DNA of 64,000 bases from CP2-2F sp034432555 (GTDB lineage: Bacteria > Chloroflexota > Anaerolineae > Aggregatilineales > UBA2796). Made by a program: the position numbers and the translations under genes. Below are positions 10,270-19,412 of the stretch, piece by piece. The stretch is taken from the NCBI GenBank assembly GCA_034432555.1, contig DAOUBW010000023.1, forward strand, positions 120,028-184,027. The letters are read 5' to 3'. The notes under the pieces were generated by a model, which had not been told where the DNA came from, made no database searches, and saw nothing but the letters and a program-made list of their open reading frames with translations. Within the stretch, counting starts at the first letter, position 1. Every line of letters begins with the position of its first letter.

Positions 10270-10344
10270 CTCAGCACCCTCTTTCACTTCCTGTCACTAT
10301 ACCTTAGCATTGTAGCACGCTTCGGTGAAGCACGCTTGGCAGTT

Positions 10345-11712
10345 TCAGGGCATGTTGGCAAGCTGGCGCGCATAGGTATTATGCTGGCGCAGCACGTTCG
10401 GCAAATTCAGGGTGGTAAGCTGCCCTTCGCGCACCACAACGCGCCCATTGATCACGCTGTAATCCACACTTGGCGGCGCGCAAAAGACCAGTGCCGCGGC
10501 AGGGTCTTGCCAGGCACCAGCAAAGCCAACCCGATTCAGGTTCACAGCGATGAAATCGGCTGCCATACCAACTGCCAGCACGCCAATATCATCACGCCCT
10601 AGCACCGCTGCACCACCGCGTGTGGCAATCTCCAATGCCTCACGCCCGCCCAACGCCGCTGGATCACCGCCCACGCGCTGGAGCAGCAGCGCCATGCGCG
10701 CTTCTGCCAGCATATGCCCACTATCGTTCGAGGCAGAGCCATCCACGCCGAGTCCGACGCGTACACCGGCATCCCGCATGGCGCGAATCGGCGCGATGCC
10801 GCTTGCCAAGCGCATGTTAGAGCTAGGGCAATGTGCGATGCCCGTCCCGCTGCGCGCAAACATGCCGATGCCATGCTCACTCAGCTTGACGCAGTGTGCG
10901 TGCCAGACATCCTCACCCAACCACGCCACCGACTCGGCATATTCAGCAGGCGGCAAGCCGAACGTCTCTAAGCTGTAGGTCACATCGTTATCATTCTCGG
11001 CAAGATGCGTGTGCAGCCGCACGCCATAGGCACGCGCCAAACGCGCCGATTCACGCATTAGGTCTTGCGAAACGGTGAATGGCGAACACGGCGCAACGGC
11101 AATCCGCAGCATGGCATAGCGCTGTGCATCGTGATAGGTCTCGATCAGGCGCTGTGTATCGCGTAGGATGAACGCTTCATCTTCCACAACGCGATCTGGC
11201 GGCAAGCCGCCCTTACTCTCGCCAACGCTCATGCTGCCGCGTGTGGCGTGAAAGCGCATCCCGATCTCGGCGGCGGCGCGGATCGAATCATCAAGGCGGC
11301 AATCATTGGGATAAATGTACAGGTGATCGCTGCTGGTTGTGCAGCCAGAGAGGATCAACTCTGCCATAGCGGTCAGGGTGGACGTATAAATCATAGCGCC
11401 GCGCAGATTTGCCCACATGCCATAGTGCGCCCGCAGCCAGCCGAATAGTTCATGATCTTGACCGTTCGGTGTGACCCGTGTGAGGCTCTGGAACATATGA
11501 TGATGGGTGTTCACCAAGCCGGGCAGCAGCACGTGATCGCGCAAATTGAGCGTCTCATCAGGTTTTTCGGTCAGGGCGGCGCGCACTTCGGCGGTGCTGC
11601 CCACTAATTCAATGACACCATCACGGGCGAACAGCGCGCCATTCGGAATTTCACGGCGCTGATCATCAAAGGTGAGCAGCAAATGCGCGTGTTCGGCAAG
11701 CAGGGAAGGCAT
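10345..11712 (-). CDS. Amidohydrolase, 8-oxoguanine deaminase / AtzB-like
   Basis: This 455-residue TIM-barrel metal hydrolase carries the aminohydrolase signatures: metal-binding H-x-H in NTHHHM, a following LTR segment, HTHLAE in the middle, WHAHC, HCPSSN, and the metal aspartate in GVDGSASND. The NTHHHMFQSLTR...DHELFGWL arrangement is that of 8-oxoguanine and hydroxyatrazine-type deaminases, which release ammonia from purine or triazine rings. 8-oxoguanine deaminase is the most likely function because it suits an aerobe, but close relatives act on guanine or s-triazines. The ATG at 11710-11712 has AAAGGA just upstream; an extension to 11748 lacks one. Confidence 0.82.
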   Translation of the reverse strand: MPSLLAEHAHLLLTFDDQRREIPNGALFARDGVIELVGSTAEVRAALTEKPDETLNLRDHVLLPGLVNTHHHMFQSLTRVTPNGQDHELFGWLRAHYGMWANLRGAMIYTSTLTAMAELILSGCTTSSDHLYIYPNDCRLDDSIRAAAEIGMRFHATRGSMSVGESKGGLPPDRVVEDEAFILRDTQRLIETYHDAQRYAMLRIAVAPCSPFTVSQDLMRESARLARAYGVRLHTHLAENDNDVTYSLETFGLPPAEYAESVAWLGEDVWHAHCVKLSEHGIGMFARSGTGIAHCPSSNMRLASGIAPIRAMRDAGVRVGLGVDGSASNDSGHMLAEARMALLLQRVGGDPAALGGREALEIATRGGAAVLGRDDIGVLAVGMAADFIAVNLNRVGFAGAWQDPAAALVFCAPPSVDYSVINGRVVVREGQLTTLNLPNVLRQHNTYARQLANMP

Positions 11713-11805
11713 TTTCGGAATCCTTTCGCAGTGAATGGTGCGCGGCAATTGTAGCGTACCGCCGCGCCCTTGAGAATAGCTGCTCCAATTTGGATTGAAT
11801 CCAAC

Positions 11806-13650
11806 TCAGGGTGCGGTGGTGGCGCGCAGTTGTGCCGTTGGGAAAACAGGCGGTGTGATGGAAGGCGGCAGCGTCGGGCGGGCAGTCAGAGTTGATGTGA
11901 CGGTAGCGCTGGGCGTGGGCGTGGCTGTGTGGCTTGCCGTGACGGTTGCGCTGGGCGTCAGGGTAGCCGTGAGGCTCGCTGTGGCTGTGGGCGTCGGGCT
12001 TGGCGTGGCGCTCAGCGAAGGCGTCGGCGTGGCGGTGGTGCTGGCGGTCGGGCTAAGGGTAGGCGTGAGCGTGGCGCTTGGCGTTTGCGTACCTGTTGGC
12101 GTGTGGGTAGCTGTTGGTGTGTGGGTAGCTGTTGGTGTGGCAGTTTCGGTGGCGGTTGCAGTAGCTGTCTGCGTTGGAGTCAGGGTTAGCGTGTACGTTG
12201 CCGTATTGGTCGGTGTGGCGGTCAGGCTTGCGGTGAAGGTATAGGTTGGCGTGGGCGTAGCAGTTGGCAGTGCGGCAAAGGTCTGCGTCAAGGCGACGGC
12301 GCGCTGGGTGCCTTCCAAGTTCAGAGCGAGCGTCTCGGTCGGTTGAAAGGTGCCGTTAGTCGTACTCGTCAGTGTGTTGTTGCCTGCCAGAGTGCTAATC
12401 AGCGCAAGTGCGCCAAGTGTGGCGATCACTGCCAGCAGCACGGGCAGCACAGCGCGGCGCAGCGGCGTGCGCTCTGTGGAGTTGGGTACAGGGCGGGGCA
12501 GTTCTGCCTGCGGTTGCAGCCACTGATAGAGCAAGCCACTGCTAAAGGTATAAGTGGTGGCTTGCGTTGCACGCACTGCACCGCGATATTCTAGGCGGCG
12601 CAGTGTGGCAGCAAGCGTTGTCTCGTGCGGCGCACTGTCGCTTTCACGGATCAGCCATGCGCGTATCTCGTTCAGGCTGACGGGCAAGCCGCGCCGTGCG
12701 GTGGTCAGAGCGGCAAGGGCTGTCAATGCCGCTTGCTCGTTGGGCGTGGCATCTTCCCATATCCCCTCAAAAATCGGCGCGCTATTCAGCACTGCCTGCG
12801 GCAGGATGGCTGCCACATCCTCTATGCCGATAGGCGTGGTGTGTTGGCGGGCTGCCGAACGTTCCCACAGCAGGGCACATAACCATTGGAGCAGGTTAGG
12901 GTGTCCGCCGCTCTGGGCGAGCAGCGTTTCAGCCACCTCTGCGGGAATGCTGTAGAAGGGCGCGCTGGGCTGGCTGATCAGCGCGCTTGCATCAGCATCA
13001 CTCAGCGGCGGTAAACGGTGCTGCATCAGCGGCTCGCTGAACAGCGGGTAATCGGCAAGGTATGGTTCAGCAGTGGTATCAAAGGCGAAGATCATGCCAA
13101 CGCGCGGGTCGTCGGTCATCAGCACGCCGAGCGACTCGATGAAGTCAGACGGCAAACTGCCCTGCTGCACAGCTTCCAATAAATATTGGGCGTTGTCGAA
13201 GCAGAAGATCAAGCGCTGAAAACGGCGCATCACATCAAAGACAGGTGTCAGGTGCGTTTCGGCAAACCACGTCCATAAGGCGGCGGCGGATTGCTCATCG
13301 GGCAGGTCGGGCAGGTAAAGCGAGGATTCGGCAAGGTGCAGTGCAGCGCGTGCCGCATCAATCAGGGCGATGATGAAATCGGTCAGGCTTTGGGTTGCCT
13401 GTGGCGCGGCAAGGTCAAGGTATGCCAGCACATAGCGTGCTTCCACGTGCAGCGGTAACTGCCACAGGGTGGATGTTTTGCCCATGCGCGGCGCGCCGAT
13501 CAGGATGGGCGCTTGATCATGCCTGCCGCTGAGCAGCGTTTGACGCACAAAAGCGAAGGTCTCCGCACGCCCGAAGAACTGCTGCGGCGTGCGAATGGGC
13601 TGATCAGGCGTGTAGGGATTGTGAGGCGGCGCGTCGGTTAGGTCACTCAT
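11806..13650 (-). CDS. Membrane-anchored AAA-type ATPase with alternating-Thr extracellular tail
   Basis: This 614-residue protein has an N-terminal P-loop ATPase: FFGR at 26-29 opens the domain, Walker A is GAPRMGKT (52-59), and the Walker B-like strand is LIFCFDNA (147-154). A winged-helix-like region covers roughly 300-375. One membrane helix lies at about 399-420. The last 150 residues (462-614) are almost purely Thr at every second position alternated with Pro, Ala, Ser, Val or Leu, as in extracellular stalks of Chloroflexota. The ATPase is therefore cytoplasmic and the stalk probably outside. The family resembles STAND/ORC-like ATPases often found in signalling or defence, but its job here is unknown. 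It is transcribed divergently from the CARF-HEPN gene, 82 bases away. Confidence 0.75.
   Translation of the reverse strand: MSDLTDAPPHNPYTPDQPIRTPQQFFGRAETFAFVRQTLLSGRHDQAPILIGAPRMGKTSTLWQLPLHVEARYVLAYLDLAAPQATQSLTDFIIALIDAARAALHLAESSLYLPDLPDEQSAAALWTWFAETHLTPVFDVMRRFQRLIFCFDNAQYLLEAVQQGSLPSDFIESLGVLMTDDPRVGMIFAFDTTAEPYLADYPLFSEPLMQHRLPPLSDADASALISQPSAPFYSIPAEVAETLLAQSGGHPNLLQWLCALLWERSAARQHTTPIGIEDVAAILPQAVLNSAPIFEGIWEDATPNEQAALTALAALTTARRGLPVSLNEIRAWLIRESDSAPHETTLAATLRRLEYRGAVRATQATTYTFSSGLLYQWLQPQAELPRPVPNSTERTPLRRAVLPVLLAVIATLGALALISTLAGNNTLTSTTNGTFQPTETLALNLEGTQRAVALTQTFAALPTATPTPTYTFTASLTATPTNTATYTLTLTPTQTATATATETATPTATHTPTATHTPTGTQTPSATLTPTLSPTASTTATPTPSLSATPSPTPTATASLTATLTPSATVTASHTATPTPSATVTSTLTARPTLPPSITPPVFPTAQLRATTAP
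12101..12136. repeat. 18-bp tandem repeat inside the stalk-coding region
   Basis: The unit GTGTGGGTAGCTGTTGGT occurs twice without change (12101-12118 and 12119-12136), encoding T-x-T-x stalk residues on the minus strand. The whole 11850-12290 region is built of degenerate relatives of this repeat, so its length could change by slippage. Confidence 0.9.
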
Positions 13651-13683
13651 CGCGCACGAGTATACCGCGCCTTTGCCCGAACG

Positions 13684-13692
13684 TGGTAGAAT
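13684..13692 (+). promoter_or_regulatory. Extended -10 promoter of the CARF-HEPN gene
   Basis: TGGTAGAAT is an extended -10 (TG-n-TAGAAT) about 40 bases before the ATG. TTGCCC at 13673-13678 is too close to serve as a -35. Confidence 0.45.
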
Positions 13693-13732
13693 GGCGAGGT
13701 GAGCCGCTGAAAGATCGCGAGAGGATTACAGT

Positions 13733-15049
13733 ATGACCCAAGAAACCACGCCACACGTTTTGGTGACAACGATTGGTGCGGGTAAGCCAGGTGAAATCTC
13801 TTATCACGAGATAGAGTATCATTTTGAATTTGCTTCATCAAAGAGAGGTAAGTTTTTCTCGGTGCTACTTTGTGATGCCCTGAAAGAGCAAGCCGCTCAG
13901 AATGCCATTCAAAAAGCCTTTGTTTTGTTAACACCTAAAGCAAAAGAACACGCTAACTGGCTTGGTACCGAACAGGAAGGCGGTTTGAGAAGGCTCCTTG
14001 AGGAACGTGGCGTTGAAGTCATACCCGTTGATATTCCCAACGGCAACACTGAGCAGGAATTTTGGGACATCTTTGATGCTATTGACAACGACATTCCGCA
14101 CAACACAACAGTTACACTGGATATCACGCACGGTTTTCGCTCAATTCCACTGGTGATGCTCCTTGCCTGTGCTTATTTTAGCACTTCAGGTAATTTCAAG
14201 TTGGCAAGCGCTTATTACGGTGCATTTGAGCAAGGAAATCCAACTGCTTCTGCTGTTAATCTCACACCGATGCTGACCTTGTTTGAGTGGGCAAATGCGG
14301 TCAAGGTGTTCAAAGATGGCGGCGATTTGCGACCAATGGCAGCTTTGCTTCAAAAACGCCACGAAACGCTTTATAAAACAGGAACGGTTAAAGGTGTCAG
14401 ATTAGTGCTTCAACCACTCGGCAAGCACATGCAGACGTTGACAGATGCGCTCGAACTGGGGCGTTTGGAAAATATTGCTGAATCCATCCGAGAAGCACGC
14501 CGCCTTGCCGATGAAGTACGCGGTGACGCTGCGCGTTGGGCAAAGCCATTCGTCAGCCAGATTCATGCCATTCTCAAAGAACTAGATCGTTTTCAAATGC
14601 CAAACGATGAGAAGGATGTGAGCGGGCGGCTCTTGGCTGAATTTGGGCTAATTGAGTGGTATGCTGAAAAAGGCTACCACATGCAGGCGGGTTTGCTGCT
14701 CGTAGAATGGATCACGTCCTATGTGGCTCAACATGATCCTGAATTTGAGGGGCAAAATATTTTTACAGATAAAGGCAAACGCGAGGCTCTGAGCGCGAAA
14801 ATTCACCGTCTTCGTGCAGAAGTGCTGCGGCTTAAAAAGGAAAGTGGTGGTAGCCTTGATTTTACGATGCGTTTAGGGGGCATCGCCGATTTTCATGACA
14901 TTTGGAACGAGTTGAGTGAGTTACGCAATGATCTTGCCCATTTTGGGCATCGGGCAGGAAGCCTTACAACAAGTAATATTCCTGAAAAGATTCGCAAGTT
15001 GATTGGGAGAGTTCGCCCACTTCTTGAAACGCTCAAAAAAGCTGATTAG
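13733..15049 (+). CDS. CARF-HEPN protein, Csx1/TM1812 (Csx2)-like CRISPR-associated ribonuclease
   Basis: This 438-residue protein starts with a Rossmann-type CARF domain (about 8-190). It has a first strand with the TTIGAG loop (12-17) and the diagnostic DITHGFRS stretch (D130-S137) of the TM1812/Csx1 group; these residues bind cyclic oligoadenylate in relatives. A helical linker leads to a C-terminal HEPN domain with the R-x4-H motif RNDLAH (Arg398, His403), the catalytic pair of metal-independent RNases. In type III CRISPR systems such proteins are switched on by cOA and cut RNA. No cas10, other cas gene or CRISPR array is in the window. The gene is clearly AT-richer than its neighbours, which suggests transfer. 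The ATG follows an AGAGGA element. It is divergent from the ATPase and 40 bases before the beta-propeller operon. Confidence 0.88.
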   Translation: MTQETTPHVLVTTIGAGKPGEISYHEIEYHFEFASSKRGKFFSVLLCDALKEQAAQNAIQKAFVLLTPKAKEHANWLGTEQEGGLRRLLEERGVEVIPVDIPNGNTEQEFWDIFDAIDNDIPHNTTVTLDITHGFRSIPLVMLLACAYFSTSGNFKLASAYYGAFEQGNPTASAVNLTPMLTLFEWANAVKVFKDGGDLRPMAALLQKRHETLYKTGTVKGVRLVLQPLGKHMQTLTDALELGRLENIAESIREARRLADEVRGDAARWAKPFVSQIHAILKELDRFQMPNDEKDVSGRLLAEFGLIEWYAEKGYHMQAGLLLVEWITSYVAQHDPEFEGQNIFTDKGKREALSAKIHRLRAEVLRLKKESGGSLDFTMRLGGIADFHDIWNELSELRNDLAHFGHRAGSLTTSNIPEKIRKLIGRVRPLLETLKKAD

Positions 15050-15089
15050 CCTACTTAGCAAAGCTGTTTGAGTTGCTAAGGTGAACCCT

Positions 15090-17168
15090 ATGCGCCGCCT
15101 AATTTTCGTTTTGCTCGCCTTGCTTAGCTTGGCACTTGGCAACCTTGTCAGCGCACAGCAGCCCACGCGCTATGCCTTGCCCGCACCAATTTGCGCGCTG
15201 ACAGCCGCCCGCGTCGTCTGCTATGATGTGCTGAGCGCCGCACCGCGCTTCATCACGCCCAGCGAAGATCGGGTGATGACCTTTGCACTCTCGCCCGATG
15301 CTGAGGCACTGCTCTACCGTACCGAAGATGGGCGAATCTTGATCACAGCCTTAGAGAATCCGCGCCCGATCCTGATCGACTCGGATGCCTTGCTGCCCGC
15401 ACTGCTGCCCTTTGAGACCGAAAACGTAGTGTGGTCGCCGGATGGCGTGACGCTTGCCTACCTAACGACAGATGGTTTCCGCGCCGCCTTCCCAACCCCG
15501 AATGGCGCGCCGCACTATGTGGCACATAACGAACGGCAGTATATCACTCTGCGCTTTTCGCCTTTTGGTGCGCGCTTGGCAGCACAGGATCATCTCGGTG
15601 GCTGGACGCTTTTCACGCTGACCACCGAAAACGACGTGCGGCGCGGACTCGCCCGCATTGGCAGCTTTGACTCGCCCGCAGACGCGGCATGGCTGGATGA
15701 CAACAGCCTGATCCTTGCGCCGCTGAGTGGTGGTTTGGTGCGCCTAAACGTGGTGGATACGCCCGACCGAACGTTGCTCACAGAGACGTGGCGCACTGCC
15801 GAAAACTACTATACGCGCTTGGTGAGTGCCTTTGATGGCACGCTGCGCGCCATGCAGCGCGTTGGTGGCACAACCGAAGGTGTTTTGGTGACCATCGGTG
15901 CGGACGGTGTGGCAACGCCCTTTGGCGAACGGCGCGTAGATACACTGATGACGTGGATTGCTATTGGACGGCGTTTGGTCTATGTGACCAGCGGCACGCC
16001 GATTGTGGTAGTGCCAGAATCAGGCGCGGAAGATGCCTTGCCATTGCAACGGGTGGCAAACGTGGCTTGGGCAATGCCAACTTTTCAGCGCATCTCGAAC
16101 CTTGCCCTCGATGCTGATCTGTACTTCCTAGCAATGGATGGTGTGGAGAACACAGAGGCGTACCGCCTGCAAGAGGACGGCGTGCCGCAAGTGTGGCGTC
16201 TGTTTGGCGATGGTCAACGTGCCGCCGAACAGCTTTCCAACCTGCCCGAAGGTGTGCGTGCCTTTGCACTCAGCCCTGATCGCCGCCAGATGGTGGTGAT
16301 GAGTGGGCAGGATGTGGTTATCGTCCCTGCTTTGAATGCAGCGGAATTGGCAGCTGCCGCCACACCAACACCCTTGGGCAGGCGCGCCACGGCAACGCCT
16401 AGCCCGTTAAGTCTGCCGAATTTGCCAAACTCGCGCTTGGTGGCACGCCTTCGCAGCACTACGCTTGCCAGTGTTGATTGGAGCGCTGACGGACGTCTGA
16501 TCGCCTTTGTGGATACCGACGGCGCTTTTGTGGTTGAAGCAAGCGGCGATGGTGCCCTGCTCGCGCCGACGCTGACCATTGCACCTAGCACGCTGGATCG
16601 CCGCTACGACCTGGTGCGCTTCAGCGCGGATAGCCGTTCGCTGCTGCTGTCGGCTACCCTGAACGACGGCAGCCGCGAATTTGCGCTTGCGCCACTGGCA
16701 GAAGGCGGCTGGCGGTTGCTCAATTTCCGTGCGGAACTGGCAGTCTGGGGCGTGAACGCGCTCTTTATCGTGAAGCGTGAGGGCGATGTGTGGCTGTTGA
16801 GCGCCTACGATGGGCAAGAGGAGGTCTTGCTTGCCCGTTCTGCCTACCCGATCACGGTGGTACAGCCGCTTGGTGCGGCAAGCCGCGCCGCTGAGCAACA
16901 GGTGATCTTCTGGCGGCAAGTCGGTTGGGAAGGTGTTCCCGCTTTGCAGCGGGCTGCCACCACTGGCGATCCTGATCAGGTGCGCGTCGAAAGCCCGCCC
17001 TATGCACTCGCCTACAGCCAATTCTCACCCTCAGCGCGCTTTGCCATCGGGCAGGTGCGCGGCAGAAGTGGTAAAATAGATCAACTGGTCTTTCTGGATA
17101 CCACCAACGGACGCGCTGTTGCCCTGCAAAATGTGCGCGCCGTCGGACAATTTCTGTGGGCAAGGTGA
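15090..17168 (+). CDS. Secreted WD40/TolB-like beta-propeller protein
   Basis: This 692-residue protein has an N-terminal signal peptide (RRLIFVLLALLSLALG...VSAQ). Repeats of the TolB/PD40 type follow, such as LSPDAEALLYR, WSPDGVTLAYL, LSPDRRQMVV and WSADGRLIAFV, spaced roughly 40-60 residues. They fit two propellers, split near residue 430 by a short Thr/Pro linker. No catalytic motif is visible; such proteins are usually binding or sensing platforms. The ATG at 15090 has AAGGTG just upstream; a GTG at 15081 is the alternative. Its TGA is followed after 4 bases by the response regulator start, so it is the first gene of an operon with a two-component system and could supply the signal that system reads (inference). 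Confidence 0.8.
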   Translation: MRRLIFVLLALLSLALGNLVSAQQPTRYALPAPICALTAARVVCYDVLSAAPRFITPSEDRVMTFALSPDAEALLYRTEDGRILITALENPRPILIDSDALLPALLPFETENVVWSPDGVTLAYLTTDGFRAAFPTPNGAPHYVAHNERQYITLRFSPFGARLAAQDHLGGWTLFTLTTENDVRRGLARIGSFDSPADAAWLDDNSLILAPLSGGLVRLNVVDTPDRTLLTETWRTAENYYTRLVSAFDGTLRAMQRVGGTTEGVLVTIGADGVATPFGERRVDTLMTWIAIGRRLVYVTSGTPIVVVPESGAEDALPLQRVANVAWAMPTFQRISNLALDADLYFLAMDGVENTEAYRLQEDGVPQVWRLFGDGQRAAEQLSNLPEGVRAFALSPDRRQMVVMSGQDVVIVPALNAAELAAAATPTPLGRRATATPSPLSLPNLPNSRLVARLRSTTLASVDWSADGRLIAFVDTDGAFVVEASGDGALLAPTLTIAPSTLDRRYDLVRFSADSRSLLLSATLNDGSREFALAPLAEGGWRLLNFRAELAVWGVNALFIVKREGDVWLLSAYDGQEEVLLARSAYPITVVQPLGAASRAAEQQVIFWRQVGWEGVPALQRAATTGDPDQVRVESPPYALAYSQFSPSARFAIGQVRGRSGKIDQLVFLDTTNGRAVALQNVRAVGQFLWAR

Positions 17169-17172
17169 GCCA

Positions 17173-17850
17173 ATGGCAGAACGTATCTTAGTCGTTGAAG
17201 ATGAACAACGTATCGCACAATTTATCGAGCGCGGCTTGATTTTTGAGGGCTTCCGCGTGGATGTTGCCTACGACGGGCGCAGCGGCTTAGCAATGGCGCG
17301 GGATAATCCTCCGGATTTGGTGATCCTTGATTGGATGCTGCCCGGCATGGATGGCATTGAGGTCTGTAAGCGCCTGCGGAACGCTTCTAGCGTGCCGATC
17401 CTGATGCTGACCGCCAAAGATGAGGTGCAAGACCGCGTGACGGGCTTAGACGCCGGCGCCGATGATTACCTGATCAAGCCGTTCTCGTTCGATGAACTGA
17501 TGGCGCGTATTCGGGCGCTCTTTCGGCGCTCAACGGTCACTTCCAAGCCGGAGGTGCTGCGCTTTGCCGATCTGGAGTTGGACACCGGCACGCACCGCGC
17601 CACGCGCAACAACCGTCCCATTGACCTGACGGCGAAGGAATACGAGCTGCTAGAGCTGTTCATGCGCCATCCGCGCCAAGTGTTGACTCGTGAGACGATC
17701 TTTGACCGCGTCTGGAACTACGACTTTGGCGGCGAAAGCAACATCATCGAGGTCTATGTGCGCTATCTGCGCCAAAAGACCGAATCTGAAGGTGAGCAGC
17801 GCTTGCTGCATACAGTGCGCGGCGTTGGCTACGTACTGCGTGAAGAATAG
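17173..17850 (+). CDS. OmpR/PhoB-family response regulator
   Basis: This 225-residue protein has a receiver domain (1-120) and a winged-helix DNA-binding domain (about 128-225). The acidic pocket is E9-D10, the phosphoacceptor is Asp53 in LVILDWMLPG, the conserved Thr/Ser lies in MLTAKD, and the Lys in LIKPF. The output domain ends with RGVGYVLREE, the usual wing region. The start at 17173 uses the AAGGTGA that includes the stop codon of the propeller gene, so translation is probably coupled. The histidine kinase 113 bases downstream is the expected partner. Confidence 0.95.
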   Translation: MAERILVVEDEQRIAQFIERGLIFEGFRVDVAYDGRSGLAMARDNPPDLVILDWMLPGMDGIEVCKRLRNASSVPILMLTAKDEVQDRVTGLDAGADDYLIKPFSFDELMARIRALFRRSTVTSKPEVLRFADLELDTGTHRATRNNRPIDLTAKEYELLELFMRHPRQVLTRETIFDRVWNYDFGGESNIIEVYVRYLRQKTESEGEQRLLHTVRGVGYVLREE

Positions 17851-17963
17851 CGCGCTTTCGTATGCCTTTGCCCGACCTTTGCTCAGGGTTTTCTCATGTT
17901 AGGCTTAGCTTTGCCGACTAGAATTGAGAAGAAAGTTTGCAAAAGCTGAGCCTAGTCTTCTTT

Positions 17964-19412
17964 ATGACCATCCGTACACGCCTCACACTGTGGTATTCTG
18001 CACTCCTGGCGACGGTCATCCTCGTCTTCGGCATTTCGCTGTTCAGCCTGCTGAATTGGGCGTGGCACAGCCAACTGCAGGAGAGTATGCGCTTTGTAGC
18101 ACAGCAGGTGATTGATCTGATCCGCTTTGACGAGGTGATGGATACACAAGCACAGCCCGCTATCCGCAAGCAACTCTCGCGGATGCCCTACTTCACCTTT
18201 GCGGTGCAGGTTTGGCGGCACGATGGCAAGCTGATCGCTGCTACCGACAATGTGGCAGATTATGGAGAGGCGTTCGATAAAGACTACGTCAACAGCCGCA
18301 CCGAAATCACCCGCGATATTCATTTGCCTGCTGAAGATATCCACGCGCTGGTCTCCACGCTGCCCATCTACACCGTGAACGGCATGTTTCTTGGCACTGT
18401 GCAGATTCTCTCGCCGCTGACCACCTTAGAGGCAGCCACTGAACGCCTGCTGCGCGTGATGATCGGCGTTGGTGTGGTGGCGATGGTGCTTTCTTTCATG
18501 GTTGGTTCGGTGATCGCTGCCCAAGCGCTTCAACCGATTGAGACGATCAGCCTAGCGGCTAAACAAATTACGGCTGCTGATGACTTGAGCAAGCGCATTC
18601 CCTACACCGGTCCAATGGATGAGTTAGGGCAGCTTACGCTCACCTTCAACACCACTCTGGAGCGCCTAGAGCGCCTGTTCATGACGCAACGGCGCTTTGT
18701 GGCGGATGTCTCGCATGAGCTACGGACGCCGCTGACCACGCTGCAAGGTAACCTTGACCTGATGAAGCGCTTCGGACTCGATCCTGTCTCGCTAGAGGCG
18801 ATGGAGAACGAACTCAAGCGCATGACGCGCCTTGTGGGTGATTTGCTGCTGCTGGCACAGGCAGACAGTGGACGCCTGCCGCTGATTGAGGAAACTGTTG
18901 ACCTTGATACGCTGGTGTTGGAAGTTTACCGCCAAACTAAACTGCTAAGTGAGACAGTCCAGGTGCGCCTAGAGCCGCCTGAGCCAGTGCGCGTGACGGG
19001 CGACTCGGATCGCTTGAAGCAGGTCTTGCTCAATCTTGTGACGAATGGCATCAAATATACGCCGGAAGGCGGTGAGGTCGTCATTAGTCTGACGGTGGAA
19101 GGTGGCTATGCCTTCATCCGTGTAAGCGATAGCGGCATCGGCATTCCCAAAGAAGATTTGCCCTACATCTTCGAGCGTTTCTATCGTGTGGATAAGGCGC
19201 GGGCGCGCCAGATGGGCGGCGCCGGTTTAGGGCTTTCCATCGCCAAGTGGATTGTCGAGTCGCATCATGGGCGCATCTGGGCGGAGAGCGAAGTTGGCAA
19301 AGGCTCCACCTTCACCGTGCAAATTCCGCGCATGGATGCCGAAGTTGAACCTGAATCCATGCGCGATACACGCCCACGCATCCCAATTTTGCGCCTGCCG
19401 CGCCGCACCTAA
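17964..19412 (+). CDS. Membrane sensor histidine kinase partner of the OmpR-type regulator
   Basis: This is a 482-residue classical sensor kinase. A first membrane helix (about 8-30), an extracytoplasmic domain of about 130 residues, a second helix near 165-190 and a HAMP linker (LQPIETIS...) come first. HisKA follows with VSHELRTPL (His251), then a HATPase with NLVTNGIKYTPEGG, DSGIGIPKED, FERFYRVDKAR and GGAGLGLSIAKWIV. It should phosphorylate the adjacent regulator. The start is uncertain: the ATG at 17964 fits the family but has no clear ribosome site, whereas a TTG at 17937 has AGAAGAAAG before it. Its stop overlaps the stop of the convergent ABC ATPase gene. Confidence 0.93.
   Translation: MTIRTRLTLWYSALLATVILVFGISLFSLLNWAWHSQLQESMRFVAQQVIDLIRFDEVMDTQAQPAIRKQLSRMPYFTFAVQVWRHDGKLIAATDNVADYGEAFDKDYVNSRTEITRDIHLPAEDIHALVSTLPIYTVNGMFLGTVQILSPLTTLEAATERLLRVMIGVGVVAMVLSFMVGSVIAAQALQPIETISLAAKQITAADDLSKRIPYTGPMDELGQLTLTFNTTLERLERLFMTQRRFVADVSHELRTPLTTLQGNLDLMKRFGLDPVSLEAMENELKRMTRLVGDLLLLAQADSGRLPLIEETVDLDTLVLEVYRQTKLLSETVQVRLEPPEPVRVTGDSDRLKQVLLNLVTNGIKYTPEGGEVVISLTVEGGYAFIRVSDSGIGIPKEDLPYIFERFYRVDKARARQMGGAGLGLSIAKWIVESHHGRIWAESEVGKGSTFTVQIPRMDAEVEPESMRDTRPRIPILRLPRRT

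Noticed and set aside
12101..12136. Possible CRISPR-like direct repeats
   Set aside because: The 18-bp units are directly adjacent without spacers and in frame with coding sequence. No CRISPR array was found anywhere, including near the CARF gene.
11795..12244. A Val/Gly-rich 149-codon frame on the plus strand
   Set aside because: It is the antisense reading of the Thr/Pro repeat of the ATPase tail; its regularity comes from that repeat.
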